From contig CM053271.1 of the NCBI GenBank assembly GCA_028583415.1, forward strand, positions 90,011,534 to 90,075,533: a stretch of DNA of 64,000 nucleotides. The letters are read 5' to 3'. Both the position numbers and the translations under genes were made by a program. Below are positions 51,750 to 64,000 of the stretch, piece by piece (the stretch's first letter is position 1; every line of letters begins with the position of its first letter). The DNA comes from Protea cynaroides (taxonomy: Eukaryota; Streptophyta; Magnoliopsida; Proteales; Proteaceae). The notes below the pieces were generated by a model. That model saw only the letters and a list, made by a program, of their open reading frames with translations. It did not search any database and was not told the origin of the DNA.

Positions 51750-52834
51750 GGGGGTGTTTGGTAACACTCCAGAAGTTGGATTCTGACTTCTGGAATATAA
51801 ATGGAGTAGAAGCTTGTTTGGTAACCCGGTTCGGACTTCTGGAGAATCCATGAGTGAACCGGCTCCAAATGAGTTCTAGAATCCAATTTTTTGGAGCATC
51901 AAATAGATGCTTTTCGACTTCATAGTACAATTTTGGAGTAAAAATCACCCCACACCACTACTACCACCAACTACCACCATCAACACCACAACCCATCACC
52001 CATCACCCACCACTGCCACCACCCTCCCCCACCACCCACTGCCGCCACCACCACCACCACCACCACACCGCCACCACCCACCGCCACCTACCATCGCCAC
52101 CACCACCAACCACCGGCCACCAACCACCGCCACCACATCCACCGCCACCTACCATCGCCACCACCACCAGCCACCAACCACCGCCACCACCACCAACCAC
52201 CGCCACCACCACCTACCACCGCCACCACCACCACCCCCTCATCGCCACCACCACCAACCACCCACCACCGCCACCACCATCCACTACCACCCACCGCCAC
52301 CGCCACCACCACCATCCTCAATCACCACCCACCGCCACCTACTATCGCCACCACCACCAACTATCACCCACCACCACCACCCCCGCCACCACCACCACCA
52401 CCCCGTCGCCACCACCACCAACCACCCACCACACCCACCACCATCCACTACCACCCACCACCACCTACCATCGCCACCACCACCAACCACCAACCACCGC
52501 CACCACCACCCACCACCACCACCAACTATCACCCACCACCACCGCCACCACCATCCACTACCACCCACAACCACCGCCACCACCCTCCACCACCATCACC
52601 CACCCACCGCCATCCTTCACCACTACCTCCCACCCACCACCACCGTCATCAACCATCACCACTCACCACTAGTGCCACCATCCGTCACCCCCCACCACTA
52701 CTCTGGAGTCCATGACTAAATTAGGTTAACAAACATGTTTCTACTCCCTCATACTCTTGAATCCTTTTGAAGTTGGAGTAGAAATTTGAACCAGAAGTAA
52801 GAATCCCAGAGTTGAAGTTTTATCAAATAGCCCC
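51750..52834. mobile_element. PIF/Harbinger-type MITE with CCACC-satellite core
   Basis: Ends GGGGGTGTTTGGTAAC and GTTTTATCAAATAGCCCC are inverted repeats of the Tourist type, flanked by TTA (51747-51749 and 52835-52837). The partner LTR has the empty site at about 58,240 (ACCACTTAGTGGCC). Short unique arms with AGAAGT motifs border a core of roughly 750 bp (51,950-52,700) made of degenerate CCACCACCA/CCGCCACC repeats. Confidence 0.85.
51950..52700. repeat. CCACCR-rich degenerate satellite
   Basis: Triplet-based repeats with higher-order units such as CCACCTACCATCGCCACCAC recurring at about 52,084, 52,145, 52,335 and 52,465. Confidence 0.92.
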
Positions 52835-55491
52835 TTAATGGCCAGGCCTTCAATGCATGCACTTCACAAGATACACAAAGTAAAGCATTCCATAACACAA
52901 AGGTATTAGGTGGTTCACCACCACAGTGTGACGGCTAGTCTTCGAAGTAATGCCCAATGGGCTTCGCATACACTCGATACTTAACTTTTAGTCTTTTACA
53001 AGACAAGGATGTGAACCTTGTATTTTCCCAGCGTAAAACTGAGAGGGCATAACAATGCCAGTATTAAGGCTATAACTGCCAAGGCTTAGCATACGTTGCA
53101 CACACAACGCTTAACCTCCACCCATGGGAAGCAAATAGAAATAGCTTTGGACTTATAATGATGCCCTACAATTTTCTCCAACTACCTAGGTATTAACAAT
53201 TTCAACCTAAGCTAGCATACATATACTGAAAGCAATAAACAATAGCAGAATTAGAAAATCTCACAACCATATGCTTCCAGACATTTGGACATGATTTTGA
53301 TGCTTCCAATAGCTCAATAGAATCTCCCATAACTCTCAATGTTGAAAAAACTCAGCTTGTCAAGCAAACCCTTGTTCATAAGCATCTCTCTCCTTCTCAT
53401 AATCACATAATCACCATGGATATGCACAATGTCTCCACCAACTTCTCACAGGTATTCAAGACACCATTAATGACTAAGTGAGAAGTTGGTTGGTGATTCA
53501 ATGCTTACGCAACCCTCAAAGAACTCTTTCTTTTCTCCCCTTTTCATTTTCTACTCCGCTCACCTTCTTACAAACAACCAACCACCATGAATACTCAATG
53601 AAGCTTCACCAACCTCTCACAACACTTCAATGCGCCATTTTTAGTCAAAGGAGAGGTTGGTGGGTGATTGGATGCACACCCACAAGCAAGAAACAAGCAA
53701 AAACCCTTTCTCACTCTTCTTCTCTTTTTTCCCCTTTTTCTTCTCTCCTTCATGATTTTTGGCTCAACCTAGCTCTATCAATGGCTCACCACATTCTAAT
53801 CCTTCAATGCTACTCAATGGAGTCCCAAACAATCCTTGAAAAATGGGCAGAAAGAATTAAAAACATTGAATTATAAGCCTCCAACCTCATCAAGGGTATT
53901 TTCAGCCAAGAACTAGAGCTTCTCCTCTGTCTTCGTAACCCCCATATTCTCATTGTGCAGAGTACTCAAAATAAAACTTGGTGCAAATTGAACGGTCCTA
54001 TTTGGACTCCGGGTGGCCGAGATATGCTGTTACAGTCTAGGCCAATCAAAATAGTTCAAACGGCTTCTTTTAAAGTCTATCTGTGTACCTGCACAACATA
54101 TGATCACCGCCGCCGCTGCATTGTCGAGTTACGATTGGTCGCTGAAAGAATCTCGAATTCTGGCTGCACGATTAAATAAAAAAAGAGGGATCGCTTATGG
54201 ACCTTTCGATCAGTTTCATCAGGTCAAGGAAGATCGGATCAATGACTAACCATTGGATTTGGATCAATGCAGACGCTGCACTATACGTGCGCTACACCAA
54301 ATCAATGCCTCAGTTGACAGATCAAAGATGGTTGTTGATTTCTTATTGGCCACTCAGAGTAACTTTAATTTACACTGTCAGATTCTAACTAAAAAGCGGG
54401 ATTTGGTTCTAACCGTCTGATCAAGTCAGATCTCGTCAGAGGGAATTGAACTCAACAGGATCCATTAGATTTGGATCAATCATGCCGTCACACTATACAT
54501 GCGCAACACTAAAATATTCAGCCAACTTCATGTGACACTAATCATTGATTAAGTTGCGCCAGACCAATAAGAACACAGGCGGGAGAATCTCGGTGTGTCA
54601 GGTGAGATACACTAGAGCCCGCATTTTTTAAGCCACAGAATGGGAATCTGACCTACGTGTGGCTTCATTTTAACGGTTGATCTTTAATCTTCTATTTTCA
54701 TGATGCCCAAAATACCCTTGCAAATATAACCATTAGCCTCTATAACCTGTTTGATACAACAAGTATTGCTTCAGGGTTTCGTATGCAGAAGGTGTCTCTC
54801 TCTCTCCTCACACAACATCGAACAGGTGGTGTGCTGCGTGCGGGAGACCCAAGGCATTGGCATGGATGTGGGCTTGCGGACCTTGCTGCCTTACGAGCTT
54901 GCATTCTAGCGGTGCTACCATGCCATGCCTTAGGGCCATCCTGCGGGGCTAGCTGCTGTTGTTGGCCTTACTGCTGCCTAGTGCCACTGCCATGCTGGCC
55001 TTGATGGCATGCCACCACAATGGGATCCACCCACAGCCTCTTTTCTCTCTTCATTCTCTCTCTTTATTCTCTATCTTCATTCAGTTGCCACATCATCCTT
55101 TCTCTATCTTCATTCTGTGCTTCATAATTGCCACACCATCAGTGAGCTATGCTTGCCACAACATTAGTGGGGCATACTGACATATTCTCTCTTTATTTTC
55201 TCTCTCCTCACTCTTTCTTCATTTTATGCTTGACAATTGCCACATCATCAGTGTGTTATGCTTGCCACAACATCAGTGTGGCACACTGACACTCTCTCTC
55301 TTCTGAAGATGCCACAACACTAGAAACACTGCCACATCACTAGTATCTCTGTCACATCACTAGTATCTCTACCATATCACCAAAACCACTACCACATCAT
55401 CAGAAACTGTCACATCACCAGTGGAACCCATAGACAGTCTCTCTCATCAAACTTGGCTCATTTGCTAACAATTATAACACAAAGTCCAACA

Positions 55492-56032
55492 ATCTCTCCC
55501 TTTAGAATTGTTGGCAACTCACTTCGCACATGAAACTCTCTCCCCCTTTGACAACAAGTATAAAGGGATCTGGCCACATAAGAATGCCCACTGCATCTTT
55601 CTAATCCTATGTGCTCTCGAAAAACACCAACTCAATACCAAATTACCATAGAAACATATAAAAGGAATATCACACACACTATCAACATATAAACACCACA
55701 ACGTCGCATCTCAACATATAAACACCAAAGGACTCCTTCTGAGTCCATCATAGGGAGCAAAAAGATATCAAACACACACTGCTTCCCCTTAACTCTAAGC
55801 ACCTCACTGCTTGGTGAGCATATTCATGCATGAATCTTCAACACTCTCTGTCAGAGTGTATAGGTTTCTTGAGGTCCTCTTTCTGTCGCAAATTTGACTG
55901 ATGCTGAGAACATTGTGCTTGAGCCCTGACATATAAAGAATATCATGGAGTTTCACCTATAGAACCCTTTCCAGTTACCTTGGCCCCATCATTGTTTCCA
56001 AACTTGATGACACCTCTCTCATACTGCTGAAG
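55492..56032 (-). other. Interior of SIRE-type element after gag-protease
   Basis: The minus strand just left of 56033 continues the protease region with LHDILYMSGLKHNVLSISQI-type residues in a shifted frame, then non-coding sequence to the polypurine tract. Confidence 0.6.
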
Positions 56033-57786
56033 TTATTGAAATATTTTTTTATTACCTGTCATGTGACTAGAGCATCCACTATCAAGTATCCAAGGAGAAG
56101 GCTTGTCTTGTGTCTTGAGCGTTGTCTCGAAGAATGCAAAATCATCACTCTCTCTTTTTACCAACTCTGCAACTGCATCATCATCATTATCATCCAAATC
56201 TACACCACTTTTTTCTTTCCATATTTTTCTAACAACTGGTGGAGTTTTGTTGTTCATTCTCTTATTGGCCTTTCTTTGGCCACTCTTCCTTTGCTGTGTC
56301 ACTTTTTGAGGTCTTTTAACTTCTATTTTTGATAAAGTGACATAAATGGAAAAGTTATTCTGCACTACCTTGCAATATGCCTATAGTTATGACAATTATG
56401 ACACTCAACAATACTCTCAACCAAAGTAGAAAATTGATTTATGCTCTCAAAACTTGCTTGCCTTTTATTGAACTTGCATGTTGCTTCTTTGTAACCAAAG
56501 TTGTTACACTTGTAACAATAACCCTGAAAATATGATCTAGCCATCTGTGGTGCTCTCTGATAGGGAGGAGATCTCCTATATTCCATTTACCTCTGAAGAG
56601 TATTAAAATGACTTTTGCCATGATTCACTCTCTTACCTGACCATGCATTTTGATTTGGCTTTGCATGGATAATCTTATAGGAGTAATCATTTCTCACATT
56701 TCTCACATTAAACTTGCATGTAGCTATTTTGAGTCCAAAAACATTACATATATGGCAATAACCCTGAAAATGAGGTCTTGACCTTGAAGGTGCCATGTAC
56801 CTCATTTGTCTCTGTGGTGCACTGGGATAATCATCTCTATTGAAGTTACCATGCTTCACTATCCTGCCTTGCCATGCATCTTGTCTTACCCTTGAATGGT
56901 TAGTCTTAGGAAAAAGGACTTGATTTCCTCCTTGATCATAAACCATAAACTCCTTGCCCTTTTCATTTTCCTTCACAAAGGAGATGAGACCTTTTCCTTT
57001 TGAATAAGCAATCCTGGATGTCTCACCTTCATCAAAATCAAGACCAAACTTGATGTGGGAAGGTCTTTGAGCATTGATGATGCCATCAAGTTTTCTGCTA
57101 CTAAGATGCACTCGAGTAGTATTACTTGGCTTCTCATGTTGAGTCAGTTTGTGTTGTCTCTCAAGATCTTCTTCTTCAAACTCAATCATTTTTACCTTCA
57201 GAATTGCTAACTCTTTCTCATACTCTTCTAGTTGAGCTTTCAAAGTTGCATTCTCTATCATTAGCCTAGAATGGTTTACAAATTTCTGGTTGAGCTGAGT
57301 CTTGAAATTATCAATGACTTTCTTGGACTTTTCATTTTGAGCTTTCAGTCCTTGATCAATTGTTTTTGCTTTCTAACTTCTTGTGAGACAAGCTTGTTGT
57401 TTTTTTGTTCCTTGTTGAGTTCCTTCATAGCAGCTACAAACTTTGCCTCAAAGTTTATCTCATCTTCTTCATCACAGCTTGAGCTTGAATCTTCATTCTC
57501 ACTTTTTTCATCACCACTTGAGATTGATTCCACATTTTTACCTTCTTCATTGCTTTTTGAGGTAAATTCTTCATCTTTGTTATCCTCATGTTCTTCAATG
57601 AAAACCATGAATAATGCCTCACTAGGCTCTTTTACTTTCATTTTCAATCCTACTGTGTTTTTATCCTCCATATATGGGGTGCTAGACTTTCCAAGCTCAG
57701 ATAATTGTCTTCTTAATTCAGTGATTTCCTCTGTTAGACTCTCCACGGCTTTAATTGCATCCTTAAGGTTCTTTGAAGTCTTTTAA
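56033..57786 (-). pseudogene. SIRE-type gag and start of protease
   Basis: Read on the minus strand in segments of differing frame: a coiled-coil, Glu/Lys-rich part (57746-57345; ELRRQLSELGKSSTP); a second part with LKAQLEEYEKELAILK and HIKFGLDFDEGETSRIAYSK (57261-56587), a pattern of SIRE/Maximus-type gag; Cys-rich motifs (YCHICNVFG; YCYKCNNFG; ECHNCHNYRHIAR, a knuckle whose last Cys is missing) at 56,740, 56,510 and 56,400; and protease WILDSGCSSHMTG near 56,060. Integrase and reverse transcriptase are absent. Confidence 0.85.
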
Positions 57787-58091
57787 TGACTATTCCATTC
57801 TACTTTATATGTTTCAAAAAACTTCATGTACACCTCTTCAAAGTCAACTTCTGTTTCTAACTCAGTTCCATCTTATTTTGTTACCAGTTGCTCTCCCATA
57901 TTGACAATCTACTAAATGTCACAATCTAGTAATCCTAGATAAGTCTGCATCCTCCTTTTCTAAGTTGCAAAGTCTGTACTATCATACAAATGTCTTGGAA
58001 TGGACTTGGGAACTTCATCTAGTGCCATTGTATCCCCAGAACCTACCAGAGCTGATTAAGCTGTTACCTAGAACCTCATTCTGATACCAAT

Positions 58092-60902
58092 TGATGAACC
58101 TTGGTTGACACTGAGAGAGGGGTGAATCAATGTAAAAATGTTTTTCAATTTCTTCTTGCTAGTCCACTGCTGCCCAGAGCTAATGAAGAACTAAACTGAT
58201 ACAAATATACAAGAGAATGCAAATCTACCTCGCTACCACTTAGTGGCCAGGTCTACCAGATTTGCACACCCCATCTTATAGTCCATTTTACGTACTTCAC
58301 AAGATACACAAAGTAAAGCATTCCACAACACAGAGGTATTACGTAGTTCACCACCACAATATGTGATGGCTAATCCATGGAGTAATGCTCAATGGACTCC
58401 GTATATACTTGATACTTTACTTTTAGTCTTTTACAAGACAAGGATGTGAACCCTGTGTTTTCCTAGCATAAAACTGAAAGGGCATAACAATGCTAGGATT
58501 TAGGCTATAACTACTAGTGCTCAGCACACGTTGGGCACATAACCTTTAACCCGCACCCACAGGAAGCAAGTAGTAACAGTTTTAGCTTATAATGATGCCC
58601 TACAATTTTTCCCAACTAGGTAGGTATTAACAATTTCAACCTAAGCTAGCATGCATTTACTAAAAGTAGTAAACAATAGCAAAGTTAGAGAATCTCACAA
58701 CCATACTCTTCTAGACATTTGGACATGACTCTAATGCTTCTAGTAGCTCAATGGAATCTCCCACAACTCCTAATGTTGGAAAAACTCAACTTGTCAGGCA
58801 AACCCTTGTTCATAAGCATCTCTCTCCTTCTCACAATCACATAATCACCATAGATATGCACAATGTCTCCACCAACTTTTCACAGGTATTCAAGACACCA
58901 TTAATGACTAAGTGAGAAGTTGGTTGGTGATTCAATGCTCACACAACCCTTAAAGAACTCTTTCTTCTCTCCCCTTTTCATTTTCTACTCCACTCACCTT
59001 CTTACAAACAAAAAACCACCATGAATACTCAATGAAGCTTCACCAACCTCACACAACACTTCAATGCACCATTTTCAGTCAAAGGAGAGGTTGGTGGGTG
59101 ATTAAATGCACACCCACAAGCAAGAAACAAGCAAAAACCCTCTTCTCACTCTTCTTCTCCCTTTTTCCCCTTTTTCTTCTCTCCTTCACGATTTTTGGCT
59201 CAACCTAGCTCTATCAATGGCTCACCACATTCTAGTCCTTCAATGCTACTGAATGGAGTCCCAAACAGTCCTTAAGAGATGGGCAGAAAGAATCAAAAAC
59301 ATTGAATTATAAACCTCCAACCTCATCAAGTGTATTTTCAGCCAAGAACCAGAGCTTCTCCTCTGTCTTCATAACCCCCATTTTCTCATTGTGCAGAGTA
59401 TTCAAAATAGAACTTGGTGCAAGTTGAACGGCCCGATTTGGACTTCGGATGGCCGAGATATGACCGTTATAGTCTAGGCCAATCAAAATAGTTCAAACGG
59501 CATCTTTTAAAGTCTATCCGTGTACCTGCGCAACATATTATCACCGCCGCAGCTGCGTTGTCAAGTTGCTATTGGTCGCTGAAAGAATCTCAAATTCTGG
59601 CCACATGATTAAGTAGAAAAAGTGGGATTGCTTCTGAACCTTTCGATCAGCTTCATCACGTCAAGGAAGATTGGATTAATGACTAACCATTGGATCTGGA
59701 TCAATGTGGACGCTGCACTGTACGTGCGCTATATCAAATCAATGCCTCAGCTGACAGATCAGAGATGGTTGTCGATTTCTTATTGGCCACTCAGAGTATC
59801 TTTAATTTCCACCATCAGATTCTAACTAAAAAGCAGGATTTGGTTCTGACCATCTGATCAAGTCAGATCGCGTCAGAGGGAATCGTACTTAACAAGATCC
59901 ATCAGATTCGGATCTATCCCGCCGTCACACTATACATGCACATCACTGAAATATTCAGCCAATTTCATGTGACGCTAATCATCGAATTAAGTTGCGTCGT
60001 ACCAATAAGAACGCACGCAAGAGAATCTCAGCGCGTCAAGTGAGATACACTAGAGCCCTGCATTTTTCTAAGCCACGGAATGGGAATCTGACCTACATGG
60101 CTTCATTTTGATGGTTGATCTTGAATCTTTTGTTTTCATGATGCCCAAAATACCCTTGTAAACATAAGAATTGGCCTCCGTAACCTGTTTGATACAACAA
60201 GTATCACTTCAGGGTTTCGTAGGCAGAAGGTCTCTCTCTCCTCGCACAACATCGAACAGGTGGTGTGCTACGTGCGGGAGGCGTAAGGCATGGGCATGGC
60301 TATGGGCCTGCGGCCTTGCTGCTTATGAGCCTGCATGCTAGCGATGCTGCCATGCCATGCCTTAGGGCCATGCTACGGGGTTGGCTGCTGCTGCTGGCCT
60401 TGCTGCTGCCTGGTGCCATTGCCATGCTAGCCTTGATGGCATGCCACCACATTGGGACCACCCACAGCCTCTTTTCTCTCTTCATTCTCTCTCTTCATTC
60501 TCTATCTTCATTCAGTTGCCACATCATCCTTTCTCTATCTTCATTCAGTGCTTGACAATTGCCACACCATCAGTGTGCTATGCTTGCCACAACATCAGTG
60601 GGGCATACTGACATTTTCTCTCTTCATTTTCTCTCTCCTCGCTCTTTCTTCATTCTATGCTTGACAATTGCCAAATCATCAGTGTGCTATGCTTGCCACA
60701 ACATCAACGGGGCACACTGACACTCTCTCTCTTCTGAAGATGCCACAACACTAGAAACACTATCACATCACCAGTATCTTTGCCACATCACCAGAATCAC
60801 TACTACATCACTAGAAACACTGTCATATCATCAGTGGGGCCTATAGAATCTCTCTTATCAAACTTGGCCCATTTGCCAACAATTACAACACGAAGTCCAA
60901 CA
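58092..60902 (-). repeat. 5' LTR of the SIRE-type element
   Basis: 2,811 bp, unusually long; keeps the empty site for the MITE found in the other LTR. Confidence 0.92.
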
Positions 60903-60907
60903 GGAGA

Positions 60908-61332
60908 GTCTTTTAGGACCGTGAAGAGATCGAACTCATGATTAAACTTGAAAATTTAAACATCAGTAGACCAAGACATCACCTTTACTCCATGCTTTAG
61001 ATTCCAGCTGGCGGCAGGTAAACCTTCTGTCACAGCTTGTTTTCTATATTGCTTTCCAACAATGATTTTCCCCACAAGAGTATGCTGGGGAAGGAAGCAT
61101 GTAGATTGGTCATCTTCCTCATCAATGACGAAAACTTCCTCTTCTTGATAGGTAGTATCTTGGAGAATAGAAGAACTCGAAGCAGATGCAGCAAAATCAG
61201 CCATCAGTAATTGACTGAAGGCTCAAAAAATGAATACAAGCCAGAAATGTCACGCATGAAGCGGAGAAGATTTTAACCAGCAGAAAATCAAATTAAACGG
61301 GAGGTTTGTCTATTTGAGAAATAGCTTCAAGC
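60908..61332 (-). pseudogene. 5' part of LINE ORF1 (DUF4283)
   Basis: ATG at 61204 on the minus strand begins MADFAASASSSSILQDTTYQ; LVGKIIVGKQYRKQAV and ASWNLKHGVKVM follow the DUF4283 pattern. One frameshift lies near 60,955 and reading then runs to the LTR insertion. 61205-61332 would be the LINE 5' leader. The remaining part is at 49430-51592. Confidence 0.8.
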
Positions 61333-62108
61333 AGTAATTGGGATTTAATTGGAAGGAGACCTTTTCAGTCGTGGATATGGTCAATCCAGATCTTTCCCTG
61401 AATATCCAACAGTCAAACCTGCCATATAAGCCTTCCATGTGGCACAATTAGGCATGCTTCAATGTGGAACAGTTAATATAGGATCCAAATCATATTTTCA
61501 CGTTCAGAAAAGGTTTCATGTGGAATGTCCCCTCCCTCCGTCCCTCCTTTTTTTTTTTTTTTCGTAGTCATAGTAGTAGTAATTCAGCAAATCAAATTAA
61601 AAGATAACAGAAAACAAGATAAAGGCTTAATGTTTTATGCATATCTAGATGGAGAGAGATACAAAATGTTACAAGAAAAGATTAGACGTTCCACTTTCGA
61701 CATTGTCATCAACAGAAACTTCTAACCTCCTCCAAAGAAAATTAAAGACTAACAAAAATTACGTCACAAATTTGAATATCCTTTAACCCAGCAAATCCCA
61801 AGTAATATTGGAACCGACAAAGTTTTGGTGGTTAATCCAAAATTGTGAAGATTGTGATTTAGTTAGTAACTTTCTATTTTTTTGGTAAAATAGGTAGTTA
61901 GTAACTTTCTTGCCAAGTGAATTTGCTTACATTTTCCTACCTGATAATTTTGAGATATCTTCCAATTCAATGGACATGGGATAAACCTGGAGTGCATTCC
62001 AAGAAGAAGTTGGAATTTCCATAGAATTGAAGTTGAGTGATTGAAGTGGACAACAACTATAGTCAGACTCAGCATCAATCAAAAGCTTGGAAATCCAATT
62101 ATGTTTAG
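61333..62108. repeat. Dispersed repeat, copy 2
   Basis: Partner of 33956-34805, with only one copy of the triplicated unit. It joins the LINE 5' end at about 61,333. Confidence 0.88.
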
Positions 62109-62345
62109 CCATTTGGCATGTTGGTATTTCAACAATTGCCGCTCATATGCCTCTTGCGGTATCGTGATTTCTCCATCCTTGGGCTTAAAAATCTCAACAG
62201 TATGAAATGTAGGATTTCTCCATCCGATCATAATGTAGGAAAAACGTTTCATATCGAGTATCACCATCTGTGATGGTTGTAGAATATGACATCCCATGGT
62301 GGCCGACGGGAGCATTTTTCTTAGGGTCAGGATGGCATGAAACAT
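62079..62345 (-). other. Unidentified ORF beside repeat copy 2
   Basis: 88 codons, with FSYIMIGWRNPTFHTVEIFK and GEITIPQEAYERQLLKYQHA. The composition is protein-like but I recognise no family. It stops shortly after entering the repeat; another frame continues with NWISKLLIDAESDYSCCPLQ. It could be a gene fragment. Confidence 0.35.
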
Positions 62346-63483
62346 TCTTCAAATTTCTCATGGGTCAGGCTGCGATATATCCACTGTGTATTCTATGGCC
62401 TTTGACCTCCATCAGAAGCCACATAGCTTACAGATATGAAAGGGCACAGAGGCCTCACAAAACCCACTACTTAGTATCCTGGTTATGGGAACTCATGCGA
62501 AAATCTATATTTATCCATATCTCACTTCCTCGTCCTTGAAGCTCTGGCCTTCACCTTGCTGTCTCGTTTGGTCGTTCTTCATCTTTAAGGTCTTATATGC
62601 ATCCCCTTCTGTTTGGAACATCCGTTCCATGAATCATGTTGCTCATTTGGATGACATCAAAGCTCGTATCATGGATTCTAAGGTGTGCTTCTCTCTCTGA
62701 TTTTGAAGTTATCGGCGAGGGTTCTCATGACCTTCATTCGCAGATTCATTTTATCCTTTTAAGCGTTCATCAGTTTTTTATGGAAATATATGCGGCAAAC
62801 ATGAATTCTCCGGTTGGGATGTAATTTTTCGGTCGGTTTGAGATAAAGAGAGGAAAAAAATAAAAAGAATCACTTTGTGAGGTAGAAAGAAGTGAAGAGT
62901 TTTTCTCGATGAATAAAAAATTATGTGATTTTCTGCGATGAACATAGACATGTTGCCTTAGGTGATAAACTATTGTAAATCTCTTGTTTCCGTAATTTTT
63001 TTTTTCTTCCTTCTCTTGGTTTTGTTTTCATCCCCAACAGGTTTGATTTTTGGGTTTCTGCCTTGAGGCTTTCCTATATATTTTTTGTTCTTATTTCAGT
63101 TTTGTTTTGTATCTTAATTTCTTTCTCTTTAAGAAATTTGTTTATTCAAATCCTACCGCTTATGGTACATCAGATATTTTGCCTATTCCATGCCATGGTT
63201 TTTATTTTTTGGTAAAAGATAATTATATTCATTAGAGGAATCAGTCAAGTAATCATTGTTACATAAATCAACGATCCATGGTTTGAATACCCTACCTCTA
63301 CATCAGAGATGTTCATAGTTTAATTAGTAAATAAAAATTTTAAAAGGGCTTCCTTAATCAACCCCTTCATGTTCAATAGTGAAGGGTTTTTTATGATATT
63401 GCCACTCCAAAAATCTCTAGGTGTTATTAGCCATAGCATATATTCATCGCTTACTATGAATGTTGCATGGTGGGACTGTGCGA
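62346..63483. other. No feature recognised
   Basis: Several short ORFs without recognisable domains. Confidence 0.4.
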
Positions 63484-64000
63484 TTAGGGGTGTCAATTTT
63501 GGGGCAGAACTTGTAGAGTTTGAACGAAACTTCATCTTGGCCCGAATCAAACCGAATGTTAAACATTAATTCTTGGATATGGACATATGGTGATCAAACC
63601 CATTAGCACCAAAGTAAGATGTCATCCTTTACCGGGCTAGTAAATGGATTCGAAACCAATCTGCCCCAAAATCAACCAAATAAGCCTAACCCGATAACAA
63701 ATCGACACCCGACTGTCCCATTAGTTAATGTCAACAGTGTAACCCACCCCACCTTGAACCTCTTAATGTCATGTTTTGATCAGGCCTCATAAAGTCCGAC
63801 ACCAATTTGAACCTGACCGAACTGTTGACATCCACATCGAGTTAATATTCAACCTGACCATATGTCTCTGGGCTGTGGTCAACCCTAATTTCACAGCCTC
63901 TATGTTTTTGGGCTCGGATAGGGTCAGGCCACTTTGGTTTACTTCAAGACTCTGCTACTTTGGTTGGTGCGACTATTACATTTGGATCATGATTTTGAAG
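63484..64000. mobile_element. Possible left end of a MITE (TAGGGGTGTCA type)
   Basis: TAGGGGTGTCAATTTTGGGG at 63,485 has the same terminal pattern as 47083-47874. The right end would lie outside the window. Sequence inside is rich in AACC/CCCGA-type motifs. Confidence 0.4.

Larger units (their letters stand above)
51598..55491 (-). repeat. 3' LTR of the SIRE-type element, with MITE inserted
   Basis: About 2,806 bp without the MITE 51750-52834; collinear with 58092-60902. Confidence 0.92.
51598..60902 (-). mobile_element. SIRE-type Copia derivative with 2.8 kb LTRs, gag only
   Basis: LTRs 51598-55491 (with a 1.1 kb insertion) and 58092-60902 begin TGATGAACC and end GTCCAACA on the + strand. 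The target duplication is GGAGA (51593-51597 and 60903-60907), and the LINE reading resumes across it. On the minus strand the right LTR is followed by the primer-binding site TGGTATCAGAATGAGG (58074-58089), and AAAGGGAGAGAT (55492-55503) is the polypurine tract. The interior is only 2.6 kb, with gag and part of protease but no integrase, reverse transcriptase or RNase H, so the element depends on others. LTRs differ at about 10% by eye. Confidence 0.92.

Noticed and set aside
51907..52719. 270-codon Pro/His/Thr-rich ORF
   Set aside because: It is read through the CCACC satellite core of a MITE, and its opposite strand gives equally long Gly/Trp/Val ORFs.

Overview
This is nuclear DNA from a flowering plant. 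It holds one recognisable host gene with GT-AG introns, surrounded by deeply nested plant transposable elements: Copia and Ty3-type LTR elements, LINEs of the L1 and RTE types, several hAT families, a PIF/Harbinger-type MITE and a Pack-MULE. I see no bacterial, organellar or CRISPR features. The species cannot be fixed from the sequence; a woody dicot or magnoliid is only a guess.

1-33.7 kb: the 3' half of a SEC24-type COPII coat gene on the + strand. Twelve exons can be placed by protein similarity and splice sites (1996-2067 to 33389-33495), together 426 codons ending in TGA, with the frame kept across every junction. One intron, 2579-25128, is 22.5 kb long. It holds a minus-oriented LTR element (3189-12054) that itself contains a Copia element, a LINE tail and a hAT MITE; a LINE ORF1 interrupted by two hAT insertions (13077-13967 and 14805-16190); and a roughly 7 kb hAT element with a decayed transposase gene, itself split by a 2 kb hAT-like element. 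Smaller introns hold an RTE LINE fragment and an LTR-like block.

33.9-46.4 kb: a dispersed repeat (second copy at 61.3-62.1 kb), half of a hAT-like element, a LINE reverse transcriptase pseudogene, a Ty3-type LTR with primer-binding region inserted in that LINE, a 5.0 kb Copia element (TSD CAGGG) inserted in the LTR, and a block with a 158-bp tandem repeat.

46.5-64 kb: a MITE-like element, a Pack-MULE carrying a fragment of a BAM-type LRR receptor kinase, and a minus-strand LINE (49.4-61.3 kb). The LINE ORF1 is split by a 9.3 kb SIRE-type Copia derivative with 2.8 kb LTRs. One of these LTRs carries a PIF-type MITE whose core has become a CCACC-rich satellite; the other LTR preserves the empty site.

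The most unusual pattern is a set of non-autonomous hAT-like elements. They share CA-type ends and 8-bp target duplications, but each family has a different array of short subterminal repeats (GGCGCC/CCTAGG, CGAGATCTCGGC, CGATACG, ATCCGAAT or GAAATTTCGG). Two elements with different ends share the same hairpin-forming core, which suggests modular exchange of ends.
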